A stretch of 64,000 bases of DNA from Rhodothermaceae bacterium (GTDB lineage: Bacteria > Bacteroidota > Rhodothermia > Rhodothermales > Bin80): NCBI GenBank assembly GCA_009841335.1, contig VXLY01000082.1, positions 1 through 64,000 of the forward strand, given 5' to 3'. Under the pieces are notes generated by a model, which saw only the letters and a program-made list of their open reading frames with translations, had not been told where the DNA came from and did not search any database. Made by a program: the position numbers and the translations under genes. Below are positions 9,000-17,522 of the stretch, in pieces (within the stretch, counting starts at the first letter, position 1; every line of letters begins with the position of its first letter).

Positions 9000-10529
9000 T
9001 TACTCCTTGAGCTCGCTCATATCCACTACCCGCGGAACGTTCCACTTATCACGAATGGAAAGTCTCACACTCCCGCCTGCACCATTGAGCTCTCTGATCG
9101 CCTGTTGGACCGAGTTGACCGCCTTTCCATTGATGCGTTCCACAAGAACATTTGCCTGCAGATGCTCTATCTCTTCGGGACGCATCACGCGCTGTATAAT
9201 TACACCCTCAAAATCTCCGAACTGTCTCTCATCTTCCTCCCCCCATTTGTCCCGCAGCACAAGACCCCACTGATCCAAATACCTGGCTGTGCTAACCTCT
9301 CTGCGGGGATAGTATCCCATTTCAGCTAACCAAGAGGCGACCTTTGGATGATCTCGTCCGAGCAACGTGAGCTGTAGGGTATCAACTCGACCCTCGCGCC
9401 AATAGGCAACCTCTACTTTGGAATCAGGACGCTGCAGAATAATTGTACTTTGCAGTTCATTGGGTTCATTGACCGGCTGTCCATTGACTGCAACGATCAC
9501 ATCTCCCGGCTGCAATCCAGCAGTTTCCGCTGCACTCCCACCATAAATCTGCTCTATAAATACACCTTTAATCTCTGCCATTCCCAATACTTGTGCCAGT
9601 CTTGCATGCACGTTTTTGGGTACCACCCCCATGTAGCCCCGCCGAAATTCCCCAAACTCGATCAGATCACTGGCAACGCGAATCATTAGATTGACCGGAA
9701 TCGCGAAACCATAACCCTCATAGAATCCACTATCCGTCGCTATCGCTGTATTAATGCCAACTAGTTCGCCGTTGATATTTACGAGTGCTCCACCAGAACT
9801 TCCAGGATTGATGGCCGCATCCGTCTGGATAAACGTTTCTATCCCAAAACTCTCGTCAATGATATTCATGGAACGACCGAGAGCACTCACAATCCCCGCA
9901 GTAACAGTAGAATTGAGTTGCAATGGATTGCCTACCGCTAAAACCCAGTCTCCGGGCTGCACAGTTTCTGAGTCTCCAATCGTAATGGGCGCTACTCGTT
10001 CTCCTAGGCCAAGGACAATCTGTATCACGGCCAAGTCTGTCGACGGATCTACTCCCACTGTATAGGCCTCGTACTCTCGCTTATCTGCAAACTTAACCTG
10101 CAGTTTGCCCGCATCCTCTACAAGATGGTAGCTGGTTACAATGTGTCCTTGCGGGGTAATAACAACTCCACTACCTTCATTTTCAGGAAACATCTGCGAA
10201 TCGGAACCGGACGAAGGCCAAAAACGTGAAGACCAACTGGATTCGACATTGATGGAGACCACAGACTGGACTGTACGGCGGGCAATATCCCGGAATGCAC
10301 CACCGGGAACAGGAAAGCCCGACATCTCTGACTCCATTGCATCCTCATCTGGATCTACCCGCTCGACGAGGCGGATCTCCGCAAATTGGGAGCCTCGAGG
10401 TACTGGAGGGTATGCCATCAACATGATGAGTATCCCCGCCAATAACCCTGCACTGACCAGTCCAATTCCGATCAGAAGCCGGAGTTGCTTGCGCCTAGAT
10501 TCAAACTGGTATGTTTCAGTGTCCTGCAT
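9000..10529 (-). CDS. HtrA/DegP-type trypsin-like serine protease with PDZ domains, membrane-anchored
   Basis: Envelope quality-control protease. Numbering from the ATG at 10529, a single membrane segment lies at about residues 17-40. The catalytic triad is H135 (IVTSYHLVEDA), D165 (DPSTDLAVI) and S245 (NPGSSGGALVN). A PDZ domain follows (LQPGDVIVAVNGQPV). The C-terminal region (VLVERINGKAVNSVQQAI) looks like a second, divergent PDZ. An upstream TTG at 10568 would lengthen the overlap with plsC, so the ATG at 10529, which overlaps plsC by 14 nt, is preferred. Distinguishing DegP, DegQ and DegS types is not possible, although the uncleaved anchor resembles DegS/HtrA forms. Confidence 0.92.
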   Translation of the reverse strand: MQDTETYQFESRRKQLRLLIGIGLVSAGLLAGILIMLMAYPPVPRGSQFAEIRLVERVDPDEDAMESEMSGFPVPGGAFRDIARRTVQSVVSINVESSWSSRFWPSSGSDSQMFPENEGSGVVITPQGHIVTSYHLVEDAGKLQVKFADKREYEAYTVGVDPSTDLAVIQIVLGLGERVAPITIGDSETVQPGDWVLAVGNPLQLNSTVTAGIVSALGRSMNIIDESFGIETFIQTDAAINPGSSGGALVNINGELVGINTAIATDSGFYEGYGFAIPVNLMIRVASDLIEFGEFRRGYMGVVPKNVHARLAQVLGMAEIKGVFIEQIYGGSAAETAGLQPGDVIVAVNGQPVNEPNELQSTIILQRPDSKVEVAYWREGRVDTLQLTLLGRDHPKVASWLAEMGYYPRREVSTARYLDQWGLVLRDKWGEEDERQFGDFEGVIIQRVMRPEEIEHLQANVLVERINGKAVNSVQQAIRELNGAGGSVRLSIRDKWNVPRVVDMSELKE

Positions 10530-11313
10530 CGTGTCCGCTACTATGCGCCGCAGGTATTGTTTCGGCAAGTGCCAGGATAGCCTCTCTGACCACTTTCGAG
10601 ATTACTTTACGATCCATGCCCTGAGTTTCAATAAATTGACCGATTCGCAACTCTATATCCAACCGCCTGAAACCAGCCAAGTAGTGAACGTGCCCGACAA
10701 ACGTATCGTGGTGTACATGGGAAACTTTTTCCCGTCCTTCACTGCCCTGCATGGCACGCCCGTTCAGACCGATCACATTTACAAATATCGGTTGTACACG
10801 ACCCTCATCCCAGTCTCTAATGCTTTCGAAGGCACCCGTCTTAAATGGCAAAAACGTCTTGCCGTCGCCCGTCGTGCCTTCAGGGAACACCATCACCGAA
10901 CCGCGTTTCATGAGGCGAGTCCGGACTTGGGAGGCAAACGCTCTAGCCTGCCCCATACGGGATCGATCAACCAGCAGCATGGCATAGGTACGACAGATCC
11001 ACCCGACTATCGGCCAGCGGGTAATCTCAGCCTTGCCCGCAAAACAGACATCCAGTTTGGATGCAAGGAATATTGGATCAAGTGCCGTCAAATGGTTGCT
11101 CACCCTTAATACACCTGGCGCCAATCTTGCTTCGCTGAATGCCTTCACATGAATATTCAGAACACGACAAAACCGGCGAGCTGCCATACCCTGACGTTTC
11201 ATCCTGTAAGCCAAGCGCTCACCGCTAGGACGTAATGATGCCCCAATACTCGTATGGATACTGCCAATAATGGTCAAGATCAAGGCGCACACTATACGTA
11301 ACCAGGCTCTCAT
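10516..11313 (-). CDS. plsC: 1-acyl-sn-glycerol-3-phosphate acyltransferase (PlsC-like)
   Basis: Transfers an acyl chain to lysophosphatidic acid to make phosphatidic acid at the inner membrane. The catalytic NHxxxxD motif appears as SNHLTALDP (H74, D79). The glycerol-phosphate binding motif is FPEGTTG at 143-149, followed by FLPFKTGAFE. A hydrophobic N-terminal segment (residues 5-25) gives membrane attachment. At 265 aa it is of normal size. It is the first gene of the minus-strand run through htrA, aroC, valS and the carbamoyltransferase, and is divergent from the glycosyltransferase. The promoter should lie in 11314-11382. Confidence 0.88.
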   Translation of the reverse strand: MRAWLRIVCALILTIIGSIHTSIGASLRPSGERLAYRMKRQGMAARRFCRVLNIHVKAFSEARLAPGVLRVSNHLTALDPIFLASKLDVCFAGKAEITRWPIVGWICRTYAMLLVDRSRMGQARAFASQVRTRLMKRGSVMVFPEGTTGDGKTFLPFKTGAFESIRDWDEGRVQPIFVNVIGLNGRAMQGSEGREKVSHVHHDTFVGHVHYLAGFRRLDIELRIGQFIETQGMDRKVISKVVREAILALAETIPAAHSSGHDAGH

Positions 11314-11382
11314 CGCTGCCTATACTCTGTTTATAGTAAATAATTGAATTCCAATAGACACAATCATTATACCGCACTTGCC

Positions 11383-12555
11383 ATGCAGTCACGCGAACAT
11401 AGGGACTTGAGTAAATCTGTACATCAATCTGTCGACATTGCGTTCGCCCTGACCGGGGATCCAAGGGTCAATTCGCGTGCACTCCGACAGTTGCGTTTGC
11501 TCTCCGAACTGGGGCTCAAGATTCTGGTATTGGGGCTTGGTACTCCGGTGGGAGTGGCCAGTATGAACATTAAGGACGTAACCCTCATGTGCCTTCCCAG
11601 ACCACCTGGGTCTGGCCCGCAGTTTTTCTGGCGTAATCATCGACAATTCAAGTCTGCACTGAAACAAGTAAAATCTAAAGTCTACCACGCAAGTGATCTG
11701 TATACCCTGCCTGCAATGCGCCAGGCCGCAGACCGCCATCATGCCCGACTAGTCTTTGACGCACGCGAACTTTATACACACCTCCCCTCAGCTACCCGTC
11801 GTCCATGGGTCCGCACCACTTGGGAGGTTATACAACACTTGCACATCCATCGTGCCAATTGCGTCTACACAGTAAGCGAAAGCATTGCCCACCATTTAAA
11901 GAAAAAGCACAATGCCCAAAACGTCTGTCTGATGCGCAATATCCCTGCGCCACAGGCAGCTACCTCCACGCGCACCCTGCGTGAGCAACTTGCATTGCCT
12001 CCAGACGTCACGATTATACTCCATCAGGGTAATCTGCAGAAGCACAGGGGAGCAGCAATGATGGTTGAGGCAATGCTCCATACAGAAAACGCTGTACTTG
12101 TTTTCATGGGACATGGACCCTTGCGGCCAGATACAGAACATTTGGTTCAAAACCTAGGGTTGCAGTCGAAAGTCCGGTTTATCGACCCTGTACCACCCGA
12201 AAAGCTACTTTCGGTTACAGCATCGGCCGACCTCGGGTTGACATTCTTGGAAGACTGTTGCCTGAACCACAGATATGCACTGCCCAACAAACTTTTTGAA
12301 TACATAGCAGCCGGCGTACCGGTCGTTGCCAGCGATCTACCCGAAATATCACAGATCATACAACGTTTCAATGTGGGCTGCGTAGTGCCTGCCGGCAATT
12401 CAAGAGCTCTGGCAGCTGCCTTCAACCGCGCTGTCAGTGATACCGAGTTACGCCATACATGGGTTGCGAATACACCTGGTGTCCAAAAAGTTTTTAACTT
12501 TACCACAGAATCTGAACGTTTTACTGCCGCCTATCTCCCCCTCCTGAACGGATGA
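11383..12555 (+). CDS. GT-B glycosyltransferase (family 4-like)
   Basis: Predicted cytoplasmic retaining glycosyltransferase acting on a surface glycan or glycolipid. The C-terminal nucleotide-sugar domain carries LHQGNLQKHRGA (the usual G-x-L-x-x-x-K-G region), FMGHGPL, and the E-x7-E type motif in NKLFEYIAAGVPVVASDLPE. The N-terminal half is more diverged (VLGLGTPVGV, VYHASDLYTLP, FDARELYTH). An upstream TTG at 11344 is in frame, but the ATG at 11383 is preferred. The stop overlaps the start of the following lipoprotein gene as ATGA. Donor and acceptor are unknown. Confidence 0.85.
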   Translation: MQSREHRDLSKSVHQSVDIAFALTGDPRVNSRALRQLRLLSELGLKILVLGLGTPVGVASMNIKDVTLMCLPRPPGSGPQFFWRNHRQFKSALKQVKSKVYHASDLYTLPAMRQAADRHHARLVFDARELYTHLPSATRRPWVRTTWEVIQHLHIHRANCVYTVSESIAHHLKKKHNAQNVCLMRNIPAPQAATSTRTLREQLALPPDVTIILHQGNLQKHRGAAMMVEAMLHTENAVLVFMGHGPLRPDTEHLVQNLGLQSKVRFIDPVPPEKLLSVTASADLGLTFLEDCCLNHRYALPNKLFEYIAAGVPVVASDLPEISQIIQRFNVGCVVPAGNSRALAAAFNRAVSDTELRHTWVANTPGVQKVFNFTTESERFTAAYLPLLNG

Positions 12556-13070
12556 TGTTGCATCGCGCATTGCTACTCGTGGTATTCCTGATCTTCGGAT
12601 GCACTCGTGACGATGTAACGGAGACCAGCACGCCCGATCCTGAATTATTGCCAGCTCCAATGAGCTGGCCCACCTTTGATGAAGCCGTTGCAACAGCTGC
12701 CAAGACAGGCAAGCCCATCCTAATTGACATCTATGCACCGTGGTGTGGATGGTGTCAAAAAATGCAGCAGGAAGTCTATACGGACGCTGCTCTGGTTGCC
12801 TACGTTCAGGACAATTTTGCTTATGGACGGCTGAATATTGACGATGCCGAAACCCGCCATGACTTCTGGGGACAAAACCTTTCATCCATGGAGCTAGGAT
12901 ACCACCTGGGAGCCGCTGGCACGCCTACTACCGTTTTCCTAGGGAGCGATGGCAGCTACATCACACGATGTCCGGGGTATTGGGCGAAGGATGATTTTAG
13001 CGTTGCCCTGCGTTACGTGGCTACAGGAGCTTGGCAACACACGACATTCTCCGAGTTTTCGCAGCTCTGA
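12552..13070 (+). CDS. Thioredoxin-like lipoprotein
   Basis: Probable periplasmic thiol-disulfide protein. A short hydrophobic signal ends in the lipobox LIFGC (Cys17), so the mature protein should be lipid-anchored. The thioredoxin motif is YAPWCGWCQKM with CGWC at 65-68. A cis-Pro-like segment AGTPTTVFLGSDG follows, which matches the thioredoxin_7/DUF255-like group. It is translationally coupled to the glycosyltransferase by a 4-nt overlap. Its last 58 nt overlap, in convergent orientation, the end of the nitrilase-family gene. Confidence 0.85.
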   Translation: MMLHRALLLVVFLIFGCTRDDVTETSTPDPELLPAPMSWPTFDEAVATAAKTGKPILIDIYAPWCGWCQKMQQEVYTDAALVAYVQDNFAYGRLNIDDAETRHDFWGQNLSSMELGYHLGAAGTPTTVFLGSDGSYITRCPGYWAKDDFSVALRYVATGAWQHTTFSEFSQL

Positions 13071-13918
13071 AAACAAACCGCTCCACCCCAGTAGATATCT
13101 GGGCGGCGATGCTTAAGAAATAATTGCCGGGCGTGGGATTCCTCGCAGCGCGTCATATCCAGGTCCGCATAAAGAATCGCCTCGGATGTCGTGGGGGCCT
13201 GGGCCACAACGCTACCTTCTGGATCAACCACAAAGGATCCTCCGCCAAAGGTCAGGACGTCTTCCTGCCCTACCCGATTGGCGAGGGCCATGTAGTAGCC
13301 ATTCTGGAATGCTCCCACCCTCAATTCCGCTTCAAATAAACCCTCTGGCCACTCATCAAGTGCCCCTGCCTGGGGGACAACCACCACATCCGCACGCTGC
13401 AGAGCCAGGGCACGCTGATATTCTCCATAATGTCGGTCGTAGCAAATAGCTACACCAATCCGACCTGCGGCAGTATTGTACACCGGAGCCCGGTTACCCG
13501 CAGCTGTGTAGTAGTCCTGCTCATAGAACCCCTCGTACTGCGTGATATGCATCATTCTTGTAACGCCCAGGAGCGTACCATCCGCATCAATAACCGGCGA
13601 AGCGTCAAAGGCGGCATTGCCCTCCCGTGCGTACAGATTGAGAACCACAACCACTCCCAGTCTTTTGGCCGCTGCGCTGAAAGCGTCCGTTGTACGGCCG
13701 GGGATCTCTTCGGCAAGCGATAATGGTGGCAAATCATTCCCTCTGCACTCAGGGTAACGCACCTTACGGTGTTGAGGATAGAACGGGGTAAATGCAAGTT
13801 CTGGATATACGACCAGATTTGCCCCTGCCTGCGCAGCAGCCTCCAGCGATTCTAGCCCCTTGGCCAAGTTGAATTCCACATCACTGGATGCTGAGCATTG
13901 GATAAGCGCGATCTTCAT
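13013..13918 (-). CDS. Carbon-nitrogen hydrolase (nitrilase superfamily) with substituted catalytic lysine
   Basis: The superfamily hydrolyses or transfers amide and nitrile C-N bonds using a Glu-Lys-Cys triad. Here the glutamate is E40 (VVYPELAF) and the nucleophile is C159 (IGVAICYDRHYGEY). Where related amidases have R-K-x-H, this protein has R-M-M-H at 121-124, so the lysine appears to be methionine. The rest of that segment (GFYEQDYYT) aligns well with the N-carbamoylputrescine amidase type, so an alignment slip is unlikely. It follows prmC by 19 nt on the same strand. It may use another basic residue or act on an unusual substrate; the reaction is not predictable. Confidence 0.8.
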   Translation of the reverse strand: MKIALIQCSASSDVEFNLAKGLESLEAAAQAGANLVVYPELAFTPFYPQHRKVRYPECRGNDLPPLSLAEEIPGRTTDAFSAAAKRLGVVVVLNLYAREGNAAFDASPVIDADGTLLGVTRMMHITQYEGFYEQDYYTAAGNRAPVYNTAAGRIGVAICYDRHYGEYQRALALQRADVVVVPQAGALDEWPEGLFEAELRVGAFQNGYYMALANRVGQEDVLTFGGGSFVVDPEGSVVAQAPTTSEAILYADLDMTRCEESHARQLFLKHRRPDIYWGGAVCFQSCENSENVVCCQAPVAT

Positions 13919-13937
13919 TGATTCACGTTGCTATGGT

Positions 13938-14825
13938 CTACGTCCTACCGCTGACCGAATGGTTTTCTTCAGAATAGCTTGCGAGCACGAATCTGGACAA
14001 TCCTGCTAAATCCGACTTGATCTGAATCTGAGAGACATCTTTTTCCTTCTGTAGCAACATACTTACAGAGGCTGCATAATCAACGTGCGTTTCCAGCACA
14101 AGCATTCCCCCCTCTCTTAGTAGGCCACTCCCAAGTTTATCAGCGATAGCCCGATAATATGCAAGGGGATCTTCACCGCAGAACAGAGCGATTCCCGGCT
14201 CGTAGTCCCGCACCATCGGGGGTAGTTGGGAACGCTCGCTATCCGGTACGTAGGGAGGATTAGCAATAACTAAGTCGTATCCCGTACCAACTTTATCCAA
14301 AAAATCACCGCTCAGGATATCCGCTATGATGAACCTGATATCAAGCCCATTTTTCTGGGCATTCTCCCTGGCGATCTGGAGTGCCGGGGCACTGACATCA
14401 CAGGCTGTTACCTGGGCTGTGGGCAAAGCATGCTTCACGCTCAGTGCAATGCAGCCGCTGCCCGTACCAATGTCCAACACTCTTGATGCGCCGCCCGGTT
14501 CGATAGATTCTAGAGCAACCTCAATCATTTGCTCCGTTTCCGGCCGGGGAATTAGGACTGCAGGAGAGATACGAAGACGTAGCCCCCAAAATTCCGTGTA
14601 CCCTAAAACGTATTGCACAGGTTCTTGAGCGGAACAGCGCTGGGCTGCCTCCCGAATTCTAATGATCTGATTCTGCTCCAGCTGGTCGCCTTCGCGGCTA
14701 ATCAAGTGTGTCGGACTACATTCGATTATATCACAAAGAATCCATACGGCCGTACGTCGAGGAGAAGGAACACTTGCCTGCTCCAGCAAATCTTCCACTT
14801 CCCGAAATATGGTCTTTATATGCAT
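13938..14825 (-). CDS. prmC: Release factor glutamine N5-methyltransferase
   Basis: Methylates the glutamine of the GGQ motif in peptide chain release factors. The SAM-binding region is VLDIGTGSGCIALSV and the catalytic motif is NPPYVPDSE. An N-terminal helical domain of about 80 residues and the motif LIPRPETEQMIE match PrmC/HemK. ATG at 14825 is preferred over a GTG at 14834. It is followed by the nitrilase-family gene, probably in one transcript. Confidence 0.95.
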   Translation of the reverse strand: MHIKTIFREVEDLLEQASVPSPRRTAVWILCDIIECSPTHLISREGDQLEQNQIIRIREAAQRCSAQEPVQYVLGYTEFWGLRLRISPAVLIPRPETEQMIEVALESIEPGGASRVLDIGTGSGCIALSVKHALPTAQVTACDVSAPALQIARENAQKNGLDIRFIIADILSGDFLDKVGTGYDLVIANPPYVPDSERSQLPPMVRDYEPGIALFCGEDPLAYYRAIADKLGSGLLREGGMLVLETHVDYAASVSMLLQKEKDVSQIQIKSDLAGLSRFVLASYSEENHSVSGRT

Positions 14826-15270
14826 TCTGTGCACGGAAATTTATATATGAACTCCCGTACCATGTCTCGAACAGGCTTGACTGAGATCAATTTAGATCGA
14901 AGATTTAACTTTGGAGAACGCATTTTATCCCGGTTGGCAAAGCATATATCCCCCAGAAGTTGTGTCTGAGGAAGTTCAGGAAAATATTGCATTCGGTGAC
15001 TCACAATGAACGTGCTTTGGACTATACCTATCTGACCTCGTGATAAACCGGCGTCCTCAGATATGAACTATCCGCTCATTCCTGAGCATTCCATTTGCTC
15101 CTCCAATCACGATCCAGTTAGGATACATTCTTCTCTGACTCACACCCTTCCAAGAACGCTTCCTTTTGAACCCGGTTCGATGCACCCCTTGATTATGATT
15201 GAACAACTTATGTAATTACCAAAATCGCCCTATGGCTAGTATATTTCGTGTTTATTCACCTGAATCCTAG
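14826..15270. other. Intergenic region between prmC and the ZIP-like gene
   Basis: About 445 bases separate two divergent genes. I find no recognisable protein, tRNA or repeat. It probably contains the promoters of prmC (minus) and the ZIP-like gene (plus). AT-rich stretches near 15190-15260 would suit the latter, but no clear boxes can be assigned. Confidence 0.4.
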
Positions 15271-15930
15271 ATGGTCCCCCTTCTTTACGCCCTAATTGCA
15301 CCAGTAGTAGGGGCATTCCTATACCCGGTACTACATGACCAGCCTAGGCTTACGCGTGCCTTTGACCGGATTATGTATGTGGTAGTGCCCCTATTAGTGA
15401 TGATACAGGTATTCGGACATGAGATTACACATCACGGTTGGGAACCGATTGGCCTTGTGTCTCTAATGGGAGCCATGGCTTTAGGGCTTCTGATGCCCGT
15501 CGCTATCAACCATGTTTCCCACGGTATTGCAAAAAAAACTGGAACTCTATCCATCATCGCAGGATTTCTGGGATTTTTCCTGCATGCCCTTTTAGAAGGT
15601 GCAAGCCTGAACACGGATCAGCCCATCAACACACTCCCCATTGCGGTCCACCGCATTGCCGTAGGGGTTATGATCTGGTGGATCTTACGACCTCGCTTTG
15701 GTGCACCCATCGCTATGGCCGGCATTGCAGGACTACTGGTGACAACTGCTACCGGATACTTTCTTTCTGGCGTTTTGGCCAATGAATTTGTAGGAAGCAG
15801 CCACTTTCAAGCATTTGTGGCTGGCTCATTACTGCATGTCATCTTTCACGAAAGCCGTCATGGGGGTCCACATTCGCACGATACGTCAGATAGCGGGGAT
15901 AAGCACTCTCATTATGAACCCAGCCAATAG
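15271..15930 (+). CDS. Polytopic membrane protein resembling ZIP metal transporters, His-rich tail
   Basis: A 219-aa hydrophobic protein with about seven predicted membrane segments. One contains HALLEGASL, which resembles the H-x-x-x-E-G metal site in ZIP transporters. A second histidine pattern is AVHRIAVGV and a third, near the end, is LLHVIFHE. The C terminus is soluble and histidine-rich (HGGPHSHDTSDSGDKHSHY), a common metal-sensing or metal-sequestering tail. The family link is by motif only. Transport of a divalent metal such as zinc or iron is an inference. It stands alone between two gene-poor stretches. Confidence 0.6.
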   Translation: MVPLLYALIAPVVGAFLYPVLHDQPRLTRAFDRIMYVVVPLLVMIQVFGHEITHHGWEPIGLVSLMGAMALGLLMPVAINHVSHGIAKKTGTLSIIAGFLGFFLHALLEGASLNTDQPINTLPIAVHRIAVGVMIWWILRPRFGAPIAMAGIAGLLVTTATGYFLSGVLANEFVGSSHFQAFVAGSLLHVIFHESRHGGPHSHDTSDSGDKHSHYEPSQ

Positions 15931-16096
15931 GTTGATGTCATAAAGCCCCATCTTTGATCAGTGAACCATGAATCAAACGAGAATGCCTGAATCCGATTTA
16001 CCTACCTGATTGATCTATGCAAATCCAGACCCAGAAACTTGTTGGGAGCACGAGCGCCTTCCAGTGTGTCTAACTGATTCGGAATAACCAGCCGCA

Positions 16097-16840
16097 ATGT
16101 CTACTCTCAAGATCCTTCTTCTGCAAATACGCAAATTGGACGACCCGATGCGCATCAGTGAGGTGACTGCGTTTACTGATGCACTAGACTGTTCACCAGA
16201 ACAGATTTCTGCCGCTGATTTGATCAATGATCCGCCTTCACCGGAGATGCTTCGCAGCGCAGATCTGGTGGTGATCGGTGGAGCTGGCGATTACTCTGTA
16301 CCTGAGGGAGGACCTTGGTTAGACCAAGCGCTGGACGCCATGTACTCACTTTATGCAAAACGTAAACCGATATTTGCATCCTGCTGGGGTTTTCAGGCTA
16401 TCGCTGCTGCTCTCGGCGGACAGGTAATCACTGATCCGCAACTGGCAGAACTGGGTACACTTGAACTTTTCTTGACGGATGAGGGCAAGAAGGATCCCAT
16501 CTTCGGTGAGTTAGGAACACCATTCCTAGCCCATGTGGGACATCAGGATACTGTTGTTCGCCTCCCTAATGGCGCTGTTCGACTGGCCGGTACCCCCCTC
16601 GTAGAGAACCACGCGTTCTGTATGTCGGATGCCCCACTCTACTGCACACAGTTTCATTCTGAACTCAAAGTGCCCCTGTTGAAACAACGACTGCGTGCCT
16701 ACCCTCAATACACTGAGCAAATTGCCGGCATGCCGGTGGACGAACTTATTGGAACACTACAGGAAACACCAGAAGCCAATAGTCTCATGCGGCGGTTCAT
16801 GAATCACGTATTTGGAATCAGAGATGATGTAAAGGGCTAG
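16097..16840 (+). CDS. Class I glutamine amidotransferase domain protein (GMP synthase-like)
   Basis: A stand-alone GATase1 domain of 247 aa. The nucleophile elbow is SCWGFQ (C96) and the other triad residues lie in QFHSEL (H187, E189). The preceding oxyanion region reads VIGGAGDYSV. Such stand-alone proteins hydrolyse glutamine or gamma-glutamyl compounds and are commonly annotated as GMP synthase-like without proven function. It is not the true GuaA of this genome, which is at 25.8-27.4 kb. No synthase partner is adjacent. Confidence 0.82.
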   Translation: MSTLKILLLQIRKLDDPMRISEVTAFTDALDCSPEQISAADLINDPPSPEMLRSADLVVIGGAGDYSVPEGGPWLDQALDAMYSLYAKRKPIFASCWGFQAIAAALGGQVITDPQLAELGTLELFLTDEGKKDPIFGELGTPFLAHVGHQDTVVRLPNGAVRLAGTPLVENHAFCMSDAPLYCTQFHSELKVPLLKQRLRAYPQYTEQIAGMPVDELIGTLQETPEANSLMRRFMNHVFGIRDDVKG

Positions 16841-17522
16841 ATACGCCAAGATTGCGTCAAATGGCGTTTGTGCATAAGGATGGGGGTTTAGCCTACTACT
16901 TGGGGGGTTGATCAATTTAAAGAGGTTATTGGGGCTTATATAGCAAAGATTTGGAGTCATACTTAGTCGTAGCAAAGACAACGCTGCCAGCAGGCGTCGG
17001 ATTCGATTCAATTCGCGGCGGAAAAGCGTATGGGACCCTAGACGATGACAATGCTGTCGTCGTAGTGTGGGATATTGCCGAATAACGACAAGTGCACCTG
17101 GAGGAATAGACGTTTGATCACACTGCCGAAGCGGCATTCAAGCCGGTTGCACGCACACGAAGGGACCACTTGCTGGGGAGACGCGTCGTCTGCGGCAGCA
17201 CGTGTTTGGTGAAGCAATCCAGTTGAACGTCCAGATGCGCTTGATCCAGAAAGTGCATCAAGACACGCAGCAAGTAAGGTTACTTGAGCGCGCGGAGTCG
17301 ATCGCGACGAGCGGGCGAACATGACCATGACGAATGTACCCTGCTAAGCGCAACCGTGACCGGTGAAACGAGAATTGTGGGATCGAGATAACCTATTCGG
17401 ACCAGGAATCTAAGAGACTGTACCGACGGCCGTATTTCGTCCGCTGACCGGATCAGGCTCCGCCGCAATTGTGCTCGAAATGATCGGCCAGTTTGTAAAG
17501 GGCAGACAATCTATTGCCGCTA
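16841..17522. other. Gene-poor stretch downstream of the amidotransferase
   Basis: About 680 bases without a credible gene. A 6-bp inverted repeat (ACGCCA / TGGCGT, 16843-16868) just after the amidotransferase stop could be a weak terminator. On the plus strand near 16970-17087 one frame reads in a protein-like way (containing GGKAYGTLDDD and VVVVWDIAE) and ends in a stop. It faintly resembles ISL3-type transposases but is too short and decayed to call. Confidence 0.35.

Noticed and set aside
10141..11109. Long plus-strand open frame opposite the htrA-like and plsC genes
   Set aside because: Shadow of two well-supported genes; low-complexity composition and no motif.
16843..16868. Inverted repeat ACGCCA/TGGCGT as a Rho-independent terminator
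   Set aside because: Stem is only six pairs with a long loop and a weak T run, so it is mentioned in the region entry but not called as a terminator.
16970..17087. Short plus-strand peptide resembling an ISL3 transposase segment
   Set aside because: Only a dozen residues look similar, no start codon or flanking match exists, and no inverted repeats were found.
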